DNA of 64,000 nt from Azoarcus sp031546845 (GCA_031546845.1 JAVBJT010000004.1:62001-126000); one strand, 5' to 3'. Shown: positions 55,482 through 64,000, numbered from the stretch's first letter. The notes: generated by a model not told the origin, from the letters alone. Program-made: numbers and translations.

Positions 55482-56579
55482 GTGCACGCAACCCGCGACA
55501 CGCAACCCGCCACGACCGCTGACACACCCGCCGAGCAGCGCGCCCGCTTCCGCCTGCTCAACGACTACCAGCGCGGTTTTCCGCTTGTGCCCGCGCCGTT
55601 CGCGCGCATCGCCGCCGATGTCGGCATGACGGAGGCGGACGTGCTCGCCTGCTACCGCGACGGTCTTGCCACCGGCACAATCAGCCGCATCGGCGCGGTT
55701 TTCTCCTCCCAATTGGGCGCCGGCACACTGGCGGCGATGCACGTACCCGCACAACGGTTGGAAGAAGTCGCCGCGCGTGTCAGCGCCGAACCGGCGGTCA
55801 ATCACAATTACGAGCGCGAGCACGCATTCAATCTGTGGTTCGTCGTCACCGCGCCAACACCGGCGCAACGCGACGCCGCCATCGCCAGACTCGAACGCGA
55901 CACCGGCTGTGCCACGATCGCCTTGCCGATGGAAGAGGCCTTTCATATCGACCTCGGTTTCGACCTCGGCCCGCACCGGCTGCTCGACACGGACGACGAC
56001 GCGGCGCAAGCCTCACCGCAAGACATACCGAACGCTGCCTGTCCGCCGCCGCTCGCCGAAAGCGAAGCCGCCTGCGCATTGCCCGGCATCGAACGCCAAC
56101 TCGCTACCGTGCTACAGGACGGCCTGCAACCGGAGCCAGCACCGTTCGCCACCCTCGGCCGCCGCGTCGGCGTCAGCGAGGCGCTAGCCATCGAGTTCAT
56201 CGAACGCTGGCTGGCGGATGGCCTGATACGGCGCTTCGGCGTCATCGTGCGGCACCACGAACTAGGCATCGGCGCCAATGCCATGTGCGTTTGGGACATT
56301 CCCGACGATCTCGCCGATATCCTCGGCCGCCGGCTGGCCGCCGAACCTGCCGTCACCCTGTGTTACCGCCGCCGCCGCGCGCCGCCACACTGGCCCTACA
56401 ACCTGTTCTGCATGATTCACGGCCGCGCCCGCGACGAAGTGCTGGCAGCACACGCCGCCATCGCAGCCCGGCTCGGCCTCGCTTCATGGCCGCATGCCGT
56501 ATTGTTCAGCCGCCGCCGCTTCAAGCAAACGGGCGGCCGCTGGCTGGGACACGACCAAGGGGCCATGAACAAACCATGA
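55482..56579 (+). CDS. nirDL: NirD-NirL fused siroheme decarboxylase subunit
   Basis: A 365-residue protein made of two Lrp/AsnC-like units: an N-terminal NirD-like half (about residues 10-165; RIAADVGMTEADVLACYRDG, ISRIGAVFSSQL, AVNHNYERE) and a C-terminal NirL-like half (about 200-350; TLGRRVGVSEALAIEFIERW, IRRFGVIVRHHELG, TLCYRRRRAPPHWPYNL). Together with NirG and NirH it decarboxylates siroheme to 12,18-didecarboxysiroheme. The start is a GTG five bases after the nirF stop. NirD and NirL are separate genes in P. aeruginosa but fused in P. stutzeri and Paracoccus. Confidence 0.92.
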   Translation: MHATRDTQPATTADTPAEQRARFRLLNDYQRGFPLVPAPFARIAADVGMTEADVLACYRDGLATGTISRIGAVFSSQLGAGTLAAMHVPAQRLEEVAARVSAEPAVNHNYEREHAFNLWFVVTAPTPAQRDAAIARLERDTGCATIALPMEEAFHIDLGFDLGPHRLLDTDDDAAQASPQDIPNAACPPPLAESEAACALPGIERQLATVLQDGLQPEPAPFATLGRRVGVSEALAIEFIERWLADGLIRRFGVIVRHHELGIGANAMCVWDIPDDLADILGRRLAAEPAVTLCYRRRRAPPHWPYNLFCMIHGRARDEVLAAHAAIAARLGLASWPHAVLFSRRRFKQTGGRWLGHDQGAMNKP

Positions 56580-57061
56580 ACGCCCCGCTACAGGCAAAAC
56601 GCGCACTCGCCCCCGCCGACCGGCAACTGATCAACGCTTTGCAAGGCGATTTCCCCTTGTCCGAGCGGCCTTACGCCGAAGTCGGCGCCCGCCTCGGCCT
56701 GAGCGAGGAAGACGTCATCACCCGCCTGCAACGCCTGCTCGACGAAGGCGTGCTGACCCGTTTCGGCCCCCTGTTCCAGATCGAACGGCTTGGCGGCGCC
56801 TTCTGTCTGGCGGCCATGACGGTACCGCCGGCACGCTGGGACGCCGTGCTCGCCGCCGTCAACGCCTTCCCCGAAGTCGCCCATAACTACGCCCGCGACC
56901 ATGCGCTCAATATGTGGTTCGTCCTCGCCACCGCCACGCCGGACGACATCGCCGCCACCGCGCGCCGCATCGAGGCGGCCACGGGGCTGGACGTACTGCT
57001 GTTTCCCAAAGAGCGGGAATACTTCATCGGCATGAAACTAGATGCCGACACCGGCCGTTAA
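56576..57061 (+). CDS. nirG: NirG, siroheme decarboxylase subunit
   Basis: A 161-residue Lrp/AsnC-like protein: DRQLINALQGDFPLSERPYAEVG, the winged helix LSEEDVITRLQRLLDEGVLTRFGPLF and the effector-type domain (HNYARDHALNMWFVLAT). It pairs with the NirDL-H proteins in siroheme decarboxylation. The ATG overlaps the nirDL stop and its own stop is adjacent to the nirH ATG. Confidence 0.93.
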   Translation: MNAPLQAKRALAPADRQLINALQGDFPLSERPYAEVGARLGLSEEDVITRLQRLLDEGVLTRFGPLFQIERLGGAFCLAAMTVPPARWDAVLAAVNAFPEVAHNYARDHALNMWFVLATATPDDIAATARRIEAATGLDVLLFPKEREYFIGMKLDADTGR

Positions 57062-57580
57062 ATGAGCGATCCGCAAAACACCCCATTACACGACGCGGAT
57101 TCGCTTGAGCGCCGCATCGTGCTCGCCACGCAGGCGGGACTGCCGCTGACGGCGCGCCCCTATGCCGCCGTGGCCGACGCGGTGGGCGCGAGCGAAGCCG
57201 ACGTACGCGCTTGCCTCGACACTCTGCTCGCGCGCGGCGTGATCCGGCGCATCGGCGCGGTACCCAACCACTACGCCCTGGGCTACACCGCCAACGGCAT
57301 GAGCGTATGGGACATCGACGACAAAGTGGTCGACGCCGTCGGCGAACTCGTCGGCGCGCTCCCCTTCGTCACCCACTGCTACCGCCGCCCGCGCCGCCCG
57401 CCGGACTGGCCGTACAACCTGTTCGCCATGATCCACGGCGCATCGCGCGACGAGGCGCTGACCCTGGTCGCCGACATCGTCGCGCGAATCGAACGCCAGT
57501 TTCGCGGCGCCTGCCGCCGACGCGATGTCCTGTTCTCCACCGCCATCCTGAAAAAAACCGGGCTGCGCATCGGTGCCTGA
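57062..57580 (+). CDS. nirH: NirH, siroheme decarboxylase subunit
   Basis: A 172-residue member of the same family: LERRIVLATQAGLPLTARPYAAV, VIRRIGAVPNHYALGYTANG, THCYRRPRRPPDWPYNLFAM and the C-terminal VLFSTAILKKTGLRI. It completes the set NirDL-G-H. No nirJ or nirN follows; the next gene is nnrS, so the radical-SAM step must be encoded elsewhere. Confidence 0.93.
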   Translation: MSDPQNTPLHDADSLERRIVLATQAGLPLTARPYAAVADAVGASEADVRACLDTLLARGVIRRIGAVPNHYALGYTANGMSVWDIDDKVVDAVGELVGALPFVTHCYRRPRRPPDWPYNLFAMIHGASRDEALTLVADIVARIERQFRGACRRRDVLFSTAILKKTGLRIGA

Positions 57581-57609
57581 CCTACGTCGGCAGGCAAAAC
57601 CGGGACGAT

Positions 57610-57623
57610 TTGACCCCGATCAT
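57610..57623 (+). promoter_or_regulatory. FNR/DNR-type box upstream of nnrS
   Basis: TTGAC-CCCG-ATCAT differs from the TTGAT-N4-ATCAA consensus by one base in each half. It lies about 190 bases before the nnrS start, which is far but workable with a long leader. It suggests that nnrS is in the same NO/oxygen regulon as the nir genes. Confidence 0.5.
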
Positions 57624-57809
57624 TTTCTCGGCACGGCATCTACGTTCTAATCTCTTTCAACTGTTGGCGCTGGAACGATCAGCCCGCTCCACCCAAGGCA
57701 TTCGCGCCCGCCGGATCATGAGAGAGCACGCACTCGGCCACGAAAGACACAGCGGCAAAAAGCGCCACACAGCGGCTCCACACACCGCCCGTATAACGAA
57801 AGCGACACG

Positions 57810-58997
57810 ATGACCTTTATTCCGCTGCAAGAACCCTCCGCCAAAACCAACCCCCCGGCCAAGTTCGCGCTCTTCGCGCTCGGTTTTCGTCCGTTCTATC
57901 TGCTCGCCGCCCTGCTCGCCGCGCTGGCGATCCCACTCTGGGCGGTTGTTCATGCCGGCGTCCTGGACATGCCCATTCCCGGCATGCTGTGGCACGCCCA
58001 CGAAATGCTGTTCGGCTTTACGGCGGCAGTCATCATCGGCTTTCTTTTTACCGCCGGCCGCAACTGGACCGGGCTTCCCACGCCCAGCGGCGGCCTGCTG
58101 GCCGCCCTGGCGCTGCTCTGGCTCGCCGGCCGCGTGGCCATGGCCCTGGGTAGCGGCCCATGGGTCGCGGCGATCGATTTCGCCTTCCTGCCGGTGGCCA
58201 CCCTGTTGCTGCTGCGTGTGCTGATGAAGGCTGGCAGCCGACGCAACTACTTCGTTGGCGCGCTACCCGGCCTGCTCGCGCTCGCCAATCTCATTTTTCA
58301 TCTTGCCTTGGCAGGAGCGATCGAGCTCGACCCGGTCACACCGCTGCACGGTGCATTGGGCTTGATCGTGGTGCTGGAAACGATCATCGCCGGCCGCGTC
58401 GTACCCATGTTCACCTTCAACGCCTTGCGCGGCGTGCGCCAATGGCGCAACGCACGGCTGGACTGGGCGGCACTGATCGCCACCGTGGCCGCGCTGCTAC
58501 TCTGGGTGGGCGGCGCGCCCGCGTGGGCGGGCGTGGTTTCGCTGCTGGCAGCGGTGCTGCAACTCATACGCGTCTGCGGCTGGAATCCATGGGCAACGCG
58601 CGCCGTGCCTCTGCTGTGGATTCTGCATGTGTCCTATCTATGGATTCCGCTCGGCCTGGCTCTGCTCGCCGCCGCGCAATGGGGACTTCTGCCGCGCACC
58701 GCGGGTATCCATGCACTGGCTATCGGCGCCACGGGCGGCCTCATCATCGGCATGATCACGCGCACCGCGCTCGGCCATACCGGGCGCATGCTGGTTGCCG
58801 GCCCCATTGAAACCGCCGCTTATGCGCTGGTGCAACTGGCCGCGCTGACACGCGTGCTTACCGTGGCGGCAATTCCAGTTGCAGCCGCCGGCGGCATCCA
58901 CCTTGCCGCCGCAGCGTGGAGTGCCGCTTTCGTGCTTTATCTGTGGCGTTATACGCCTTTTTTATTGCGCACCCGCGCCGACGGGCGTGAGGGCTGA
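57810..58997 (+). CDS. nnrS: NnrS family heme- and copper-containing membrane protein
   Basis: A 395-residue protein with about twelve hydrophobic helices. Family motifs: FALGFRPFYLLAALLAAL, MPIPGMLWHAHEMLFGFTAAVIIGFLFTAGRNWTG (heme/copper His residues), GRVVPMFTFNALRG and ITRTALGHTGRML. NnrS proteins protect cells against nitric oxide stress during denitrification. It lies after the nir genes and before the signalling module. Confidence 0.95.
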   Translation: MTFIPLQEPSAKTNPPAKFALFALGFRPFYLLAALLAALAIPLWAVVHAGVLDMPIPGMLWHAHEMLFGFTAAVIIGFLFTAGRNWTGLPTPSGGLLAALALLWLAGRVAMALGSGPWVAAIDFAFLPVATLLLLRVLMKAGSRRNYFVGALPGLLALANLIFHLALAGAIELDPVTPLHGALGLIVVLETIIAGRVVPMFTFNALRGVRQWRNARLDWAALIATVAALLLWVGGAPAWAGVVSLLAAVLQLIRVCGWNPWATRAVPLLWILHVSYLWIPLGLALLAAAQWGLLPRTAGIHALAIGATGGLIIGMITRTALGHTGRMLVAGPIETAAYALVQLAALTRVLTVAAIPVAAAGGIHLAAAAWSAAFVLYLWRYTPFLLRTRADGREG

Positions 58998-59049
58998 ATC
59001 CACCCTCTGACGCCCCAATCGGCCCGCGCCTACGCGGGAGATTGATCCC

Positions 59050-61161
59050 ATGCTCCAAACGAAGCAGGAAAAGATGCTGGACGCCTCCGGCGCAACGGCT
59101 CAGCAGCAAGGGCTATTCAGGAAATACCGGGCGATTTTCATCGCCGTAAGCTTGTTCCTACTGTTCGACCTGGGCGTTCTCGGCATCAACTTCTACAGCT
59201 CTTTTCAGATCAACGAATACGCCGTATCGATCAACCTCGCGGGCCGACAGCGGATGCTGTCCCAGCGCATGACAAAAGTACTGCTGTCGCTGCAAGGAGA
59301 AAGCGACGACGCGCAACGGCAACGCGACCACGATGAGTTGAAGCTCGTCGTCGGTATGTTCGACACCACACTCAAGGGCTTCCACGTCGGCGACCAGGTA
59401 GCGGGGGGCGACGGCAACCCGGTCTGGCTGAACCGGGTGGAAACGCAATCCGGACAAGACATCGTGCGCCGCGCACAGGAGATCTGGACGCCTTATCTGA
59501 CAACTCTGCGCCCGCTGGTCGATGCCAATGCGCCCACCCCCAATGCAGCCGACGCACAACTGGCCGGCGCGGCGAGATATGCACGCACGAACAATTTGCA
59601 ACTGCTGGGCTTGATGAACGACCTGACTTCCGACCTGGAACGCACCGCCGACGAAAAATCGCAAACACTACGTTGGATTCAAGCCTTCGGCATTGTGGCC
59701 GCGCTGATCAACTTCATCTACACCGTCTTCATGGCGATCCGCGACCTGGTCGAAGGCGACCGGAAGCTGGAGCAAGCCCGCAAGGAAACCGATGAAATTC
59801 TGTCGACGGTGAAAGAAGGCCTGTTCCTGCTCGACACGGAATACCGCTTCGGCTCGCAACACTCCGCCTCGCTGGCCGGCATCATGCGCCGCGAGGTCCG
59901 GGAAGGCGACGAGTTTCTGCCGATCCTGCGCGGAATGGTGCCCGAAGACGTCTATGCGGCCACCAAGGATTACATCGAATTGTTGTTCGGCGACCGGGTA
60001 AAGGAAGCGCTAGTGATATCGCTCAATCCGCTCAACCAGGTGGAAGTCAGCCTTGAAGACGCCCGCGGCCAAAGCCGGCAACACTATCTGACCTTTCACT
60101 TCAATCGCGTACTGAGCGCGGGGCGCATCTCGCACCTGCTGGTCACCGTGCAGGACGTCACCGACCAGGTCCACCTGGCGGAGCAGCTTGAAAAAGCCAA
60201 GCGGCAGGCTGGAGTGGAAATCGGTGCCTTGCTCAAACTGATGAGCAGCGACACGCAGACGCTGCGGCAATTTATCACCAATACGGAAACCGCACTCGAC
60301 GGCATTAATACGGCGCTCGGTACCGACAACAACGACGAGCGCACGCGTATTCACATCGTCAACCAGACCCTGCGCAACGTGCATGGCATCAAAGGCGAAG
60401 CGGCAGCATTGGGCGTGGAAATGCTCGAAACCTACGCGCACGATTTCGAACGCGAGATCATTGGCATGCGCGACCGGGGCGAAATGTCGGGCGACGACAT
60501 GCTGCGCATCGCCGTGCTGCTGGACGGTTTCTACGATCAACTGGTCTCGATCAAGCGCATCGGCCAACTCACCCCCGCCCCCCACACGGATAGCGCGGAA
60601 CGCACACGCCAATTCATCGACAACCTGCGCGCACTGGCCGAGCGCATCGCCACGGATCAACACAAGCAGGTTCAGGTGGAGGCCGATCTGGACACCATCG
60701 ATACACTCCCCCACACGGTTCGCGACACGATCGAGAACATCGCCATACAGTTGCTACGCAACGCGGTCACACACGGCATCGAATCCCCCGAGGAGCGGCA
60801 ACGCCTCGACAAACCGCCGCAGGGTTCGATACAACTGCAGTGCCGTCCGGCCAGCGGCGGGCGTTTCTCCTTCATACTGCGCGACGATGGCCGCGGCGTT
60901 TCCTTGCAGCACATCCGCGAATCGCTGGTGCGCAGGGCGCTCACCGACGAAGAAACCGCGCACAGCCTGACCGAACGCGATTTACTGCACAAACTGTTCG
61001 AACCCGGTTTTTCCACCGCGCAAACCGCCGACAAAGACGCCGGTCATGGCATCGGGCTGGATATCGTCGCCGCCAAGGTCGCTGCACTACGCGGGCATTT
61101 GCGACTGGTCAGCCGCGTGGATGAATTCACCGAGTTCCACATCCACTTCAATGCCGCTTGA
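59050..61161 (+). CDS. CheA-like histidine kinase with PilJ/NarX-type sensor region, PAS and Hpt domains
   Basis: A 703-residue membrane kinase. Two membrane helices (about residues 28-50 and 210-235) bracket a periplasmic helical region of the type-IV-pili methyl-accepting (PilJ) kind; its start, INLAGRQRMLSQRM, resembles the P-box of nitrate sensors such as NarX. A PAS-like part (about 245-375) is followed by an Hpt domain with H445 (NVHGIKGEAAALG) and a CheA-type ATPase (LLRNAVTHGIESPEER, DDGRGV, GHGIGLDIVAAKV). There is no separate HisKA domain. It opens a three-gene set with CheY- and CheX-like proteins and lies just after nnrS, so sensing nitrate, nitrite or a related signal is an inference. 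Confidence 0.85.
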   Translation: MLQTKQEKMLDASGATAQQQGLFRKYRAIFIAVSLFLLFDLGVLGINFYSSFQINEYAVSINLAGRQRMLSQRMTKVLLSLQGESDDAQRQRDHDELKLVVGMFDTTLKGFHVGDQVAGGDGNPVWLNRVETQSGQDIVRRAQEIWTPYLTTLRPLVDANAPTPNAADAQLAGAARYARTNNLQLLGLMNDLTSDLERTADEKSQTLRWIQAFGIVAALINFIYTVFMAIRDLVEGDRKLEQARKETDEILSTVKEGLFLLDTEYRFGSQHSASLAGIMRREVREGDEFLPILRGMVPEDVYAATKDYIELLFGDRVKEALVISLNPLNQVEVSLEDARGQSRQHYLTFHFNRVLSAGRISHLLVTVQDVTDQVHLAEQLEKAKRQAGVEIGALLKLMSSDTQTLRQFITNTETALDGINTALGTDNNDERTRIHIVNQTLRNVHGIKGEAAALGVEMLETYAHDFEREIIGMRDRGEMSGDDMLRIAVLLDGFYDQLVSIKRIGQLTPAPHTDSAERTRQFIDNLRALAERIATDQHKQVQVEADLDTIDTLPHTVRDTIENIAIQLLRNAVTHGIESPEERQRLDKPPQGSIQLQCRPASGGRFSFILRDDGRGVSLQHIRESLVRRALTDEETAHSLTERDLLHKLFEPGFSTAQTADKDAGHGIGLDIVAAKVAALRGHLRLVSRVDEFTEFHIHFNAA

Positions 61162-61198
61162 AACCGCTCAGCCCTGAACGAGCAAAGGCACAAGAACC

Positions 61199-61564
61199 AT
61201 GAAAGTCCTGATCGTCGACGATTCCAACATCATCCGAAACCGCATCGTGCGCCTGCTCAGCAACGAGAGCATCCCGACCATGACCGTGGTCGGGATGGCA
61301 AAAAACGGCGCCGAAGCGCTGGCCGTATTCACGCAAAGCAAACCGGATATCGTTACGATGGACCTGACCATGCCAGTCATGGACGGCGTCGAATGCACCT
61401 CGAAAATGATGGAGATCGACCCCGACGTCAGCATCCTGGTCATTTCCGCGCTCAGCGACAAGGCGACGGCGATCTCCGCATTGAAAAAAGGTGCGAAAGG
61501 CTTTCTGTACAAGCCTTTTACCGACCAGCAACTCATCGACGCATTTCAAGAACTGGTGAATTAA
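61199..61564 (+). CDS. CheY-like single-domain response regulator
   Basis: A 121-residue receiver domain with D7-D8, phosphoacceptor D55 (TMDLTMPVMDG), the Ser in ISALSD and the Lys in YKPF. There is no output domain, so it acts through partners like CheY. It sits 37 bases after the kinase gene and 5 bases before the CheX-like gene, which implies kinase-regulator-phosphatase coupling. Confidence 0.93.
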   Translation: MKVLIVDDSNIIRNRIVRLLSNESIPTMTVVGMAKNGAEALAVFTQSKPDIVTMDLTMPVMDGVECTSKMMEIDPDVSILVISALSDKATAISALKKGAKGFLYKPFTDQQLIDAFQELVN

Positions 61565-61569
61565 CCCTC

Positions 61570-62049
61570 ATGGCCGATATCAGCGAACAGGAAATCCGCG
61601 TCTTCGTCGACGCCGTCAGCAATTTCTTTTTTCAGACGACGCACGAAAAGGCCGACATCAAAGCCGCGTTTCTGGCGAACGGAGACGTACCGCCGCCCAC
61701 CTTCGATTTCACCGGTTTGATCCAAATTTCCGGCGCATACCGCGGCTGTATCTACTTTTCCGCGCCGCGCCCGATGCTGTCGAAACTGCTGCTCGCCCTG
61801 CGCGAACCCCATCTGAACGACGACAACCTGCTCGACGTCGTGGGCGAGATCGCCAACACCATCGCCGGCAACGCACGCAAACACTTCGGCGAAACAATGG
61901 AAATTTCCGTACCGCGCACCTTGTCCGGCACCGCCACGCAACTCCAACAAATGATCCGCGCGCGGCCGTTTGTCATCATGATCACATGGCGCCAGTTCAA
62001 CGCATCGGTGGTGGTCGACATCACATCTGTCGCCAACGGGAAAAGCTGA
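61570..62049 (+). CDS. CheX-like chemotaxis phosphatase
   Basis: A 159-residue protein of the CheC/CheX fold. The motif DDNLLDVVGEIANTIAGNARKHF contains the conserved Glu-x-x-Asn of CheX, which dephosphorylates CheY-P. It follows a CheY-like gene, as expected for a partner. The absence of MCP, CheW, CheR and CheB genes nearby suggests this module serves a non-flagellar output. Confidence 0.85.
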   Translation: MADISEQEIRVFVDAVSNFFFQTTHEKADIKAAFLANGDVPPPTFDFTGLIQISGAYRGCIYFSAPRPMLSKLLLALREPHLNDDNLLDVVGEIANTIAGNARKHFGETMEISVPRTLSGTATQLQQMIRARPFVIMITWRQFNASVVVDITSVANGKS

Positions 62050-62188
62050 CACGCTCGAACTACCGCATCGCGGCAAACCCAATCGATCCACGCTCTCAAG
62101 CGGCGCCCGACGCACCGATAACGGCCATGCGCGCCGCATTGCACCGGCTTTCGCACCGGCCAAACGAGCATGGAAGTGGATTATGTCG

Positions 62189-62209
62189 CGAACACATCAA
62201 CGGTGTTCG
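62189..62209. promoter_or_regulatory. Perfect inverted repeat upstream of the exosortase-associated ligase gene
   Basis: CGAACAC (62189-62195), a seven-base spacer, and GTGTTCG (62203-62209) form a perfect dyad about 40 bases before the ATG. The size fits a dimeric repressor or activator site. No known regulator can be named. Confidence 0.45.
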
Positions 62210-62248
62210 TATAGACTGGCGTTCGAATGTAGACAGCATGTCCCGCCG

Positions 62249-63865
62249 ATGAACGCCTCCTACCTACTGCACCATCTCGCCGCCACCGCGGCCGAGCGCG
62301 CGCCCGAGCGCACCGCGCTGACCGCCGGCGCGGAACACCTGCCCTATGCGGCGCTCGCCGAACGCATAGCCGCCTTTGCCAACGGTCTGCTCGACCTGCA
62401 TCTGAACCGTGGCGAGCGCGTCGGCATTTATCTCGACAAGAGCATCGACAACGTTACAGCGACCTTCGGCGTCAGCGCCGCCGGCGGCGTGTTCGTGCCC
62501 GTCAATCCGATCCTCAAGGCCGAGCAAGTCGGTTACATCCTGCGCGACTGCAATGTCCGCGTGCTGGTCACATCACCCGAGCGCTTCGCCGCGCTGGCCG
62601 ATGTCCTCGCCGACTGCCACGACTTGCGCCACGTGGTGCTCACCGGCGCACCCGACCCGCTGCCGGCGCTCGCAGGCACCTCGGTGCACCGCTTCGCGGC
62701 GCTACTCGAAGCCCCGATACACACGCCGCACCGCACCATCGACACCGACATGGCGGCCATCCTCTACACTTCGGGCAGTACCGGACGCCCCAAGGGGGTG
62801 GTGTTGTCGCACCGCAACATGATGGCCGGCGCCAAGAGCGTTGCCAGCTATCTCGGCAACCACGCCGACGATACCTTGCTGGCCGCGCTGCCGCTGTCGT
62901 TCGACGCCGGCTTTTCGCAGCTGACCACCGCTTTTCACGCTGGCGCGCGGGTCGTGCTACTGAACTACCTGCTGCCGCGCGACGTGCTCAACGCCGTGGT
63001 GCGCGAACGCGTCACCGGCCTCACCGCCGTGCCGCCACTGTGGATTCAACTCGCGCAACTGCCCTGGCCAGAAACGGCGACCGAGCACCTGCGCTACTTC
63101 GCCAACACCGGCGGGCGCATGCCGTTGGAAACGCTGACCCGGCTGCGCGAACACTTTCCACGCAGCCGCCCGTTCCTGATGTACGGCCTCACCGAGGCTT
63201 TCCGCGCCACTTTCCTGCCACCGGAAGAGGTCGACCTCCGGCCTGACTCCATCGGCAAAGCCATTCCCAACGCTGAAATCATGGTACTGCGCGAGGACGG
63301 CTCGCCGTGCGCCCCCAACGAAGCGGGCGAACTGGTACAACGCGGTGCGCTCGTTGCCCAGGGTTACTGGAACGACGCGGACAAAACCGCCGAGCGCTTC
63401 AAACCGCTGCCGGCGAAGGCGCTGGGCCGCGAAAGCGGCCTCATGCTACCGGAAATCGCGGTGTTCTCGGGCGATACCGTGCGCATGGACGAAAAAGGCT
63501 ACCTGTACTTCATCGGCCGCCGCGACGAGATGATCAAAACATCCGGCTACCGGGTCAGCCCGACCGAGATCGAGGAAATTCTCTACGCCACACGGCTGGT
63601 CGGCGAATGCGCGGCGTTCGGCGTGCCACACGCCACGCTCGGCCAAGCCATCTTCATCGTCGTCACACCGCCGCAAGGCGGCGCGCTCGATACCGCCGAC
63701 CTGCTCGCACAATGCCGCAACCGGATGCCGGCCTACATGGTGCCGACGCGTATCGAAACGCGCGCGGGCGCACTGCCCCGCAACCCCAACGGCAAGATCG
63801 ACCGCAAGAGCCTGTTGGCCGAGTTTGCCGACACCGCCGCCGCTACGCCGGAAAGCACGAAATGA
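62249..63865 (+). CDS. Acyl-CoA ligase (AMP-forming), exosortase A system-associated
   Basis: A 538-residue ANL-superfamily ligase. Core motifs: YTSGSTGRPKGVVLSHRN (AMP-binding), YGLTEAFRATFLPPEEV, GYLYFIGRRDEMIKTSGYRVSP and the catalytic Lys region NPNGKIDRKSL near the end. The sequence and the following decarboxylase place it in the ligase type found in exosortase-A loci next to PEP-CTERM and exopolysaccharide genes. It would activate a carboxylic or amino acid for attachment to a carrier. The start at ATG 62249 was chosen because the frame upstream is not conserved; its stop overlaps the next gene. Confidence 0.9.
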   Translation: MNASYLLHHLAATAAERAPERTALTAGAEHLPYAALAERIAAFANGLLDLHLNRGERVGIYLDKSIDNVTATFGVSAAGGVFVPVNPILKAEQVGYILRDCNVRVLVTSPERFAALADVLADCHDLRHVVLTGAPDPLPALAGTSVHRFAALLEAPIHTPHRTIDTDMAAILYTSGSTGRPKGVVLSHRNMMAGAKSVASYLGNHADDTLLAALPLSFDAGFSQLTTAFHAGARVVLLNYLLPRDVLNAVVRERVTGLTAVPPLWIQLAQLPWPETATEHLRYFANTGGRMPLETLTRLREHFPRSRPFLMYGLTEAFRATFLPPEEVDLRPDSIGKAIPNAEIMVLREDGSPCAPNEAGELVQRGALVAQGYWNDADKTAERFKPLPAKALGRESGLMLPEIAVFSGDTVRMDEKGYLYFIGRRDEMIKTSGYRVSPTEIEEILYATRLVGECAAFGVPHATLGQAIFIVVTPPQGGALDTADLLAQCRNRMPAYMVPTRIETRAGALPRNPNGKIDRKSLLAEFADTAAATPESTK

Positions 63866-64000
63866 ACGTAACGCCGCAACACGCGCCCGCCGATCAATTC
63901 CAGACGCGCGACGGTGAACTGCTCGTCGGCGGCATGCCGCTCAGCCGGCTCGCCGCGCGCGTGGGCCGCACACCGTTCTACGCTTACGACCGCGCCTTGC
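63862..64000 (+). CDS. PLP-dependent decarboxylase, exosortase A system-associated (5' part only)
   Basis: Only the first 46 codons lie in the window, starting at ATG 63862, which overlaps the ligase stop. The visible part includes LLVGGMPLSRLAARVGRTPF followed by YAYDRAL, the N-terminal pattern of the alanine-racemase-fold ornithine/diaminopimelate decarboxylase group (GTPFYVYD type). Together with the ligase this is the usual start of an exosortase-A locus. The rest of the gene is beyond the edge. Confidence 0.75.
   Translation, partial: MNVTPQHAPADQFQTRDGELLVGGMPLSRLAARVGRTPFYAYDRAL

Overview
The window looks like a chromosomal segment of a GC-rich, denitrifying betaproteobacterium, probably from Rhodocyclales or a close relative. 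This is inferred from gene content: cytochrome cd1 nitrite reductase with heme d1 genes, rpe-gph-trpE synteny, hopanoid genes, and exosortase-A associated genes. No rRNA, tRNA, CRISPR array, transposase or integrase was recognised. Most genes are packed in operons with 4-base start/stop overlaps.

Layout. 1-4.3 kb: a secreted Trp/Tyr/Gly-rich protein cut by the window edge, then a DUF2157/DUF4824 membrane pair. 4.3-12.6 kb (minus): a complete potassium operon, EIIA(Ntr)-like gene-kdpA-kdpB-kdpC-kdpD-kdpE, whose first gene is a PtsN-type phosphocarrier. 12.8-17.2 kb: a Crp/Fnr remnant, a repeat protein, a membrane M48 peptidase and a frameshifted unknown gene. 17.4-23 kb (minus): trpE, gph, rpe, a metallo-beta-lactamase-fold hydrolase, a double-FHA protein and a PP2C phosphatase. 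23.3-25.4 kb (minus): sucCD, with sucD carrying an in-frame UAG. 25.6-31.7 kb: DUF2889, an AttEFGH-like ABC exporter with its lipocalin-like partner, and divergent hpnC. 31.9-39.3 kb: housekeeping and small genes, including ttcA, MidA, a pteridine-reductase-like SDR, an FHA/cyclase-like protein, a PsiF protein and a YqaA gene with an in-frame UGA. 39.5-43.3 kb: a 1288-residue FAD/Fe-S oxidoreductase. 43.4-44.8 kb: an AT-rich DKNYY-repeat gene that looks acquired. 44.8-48.4 kb: a ChbG/HpnK deacetylase and two glycosyltransferase-type genes.

48.5-59 kb is the denitrification region: nirE divergent from nirS-nirT-(NirB-type cytochrome c-552)-cupredoxin, then nirC-nirF-nirDL-nirG-nirH and nnrS. 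FNR/DNR-type boxes sit before nirS, nirC and nnrS. The radical-SAM heme d1 gene nirJ is not in the window. 59-62 kb: a CheA-like kinase with a PilJ/NarX-type sensor region, a CheY-like regulator and a CheX-like protein. The window ends with two exosortase-A associated genes (acyl-CoA ligase and a truncated PLP decarboxylase), pointing to a PEP-CTERM/exopolysaccharide locus beyond the edge.

Most notable: a dedicated EIIA(Ntr) at the head of the kdp operon; a single nonsense codon in sucD just before the active-site histidine; and a chemosensory-type module following the nitrite/NO genes. Two other genes (YqaA and the 16.5 kb gene) also carry single lesions, so sequencing error versus real decay must be settled first.
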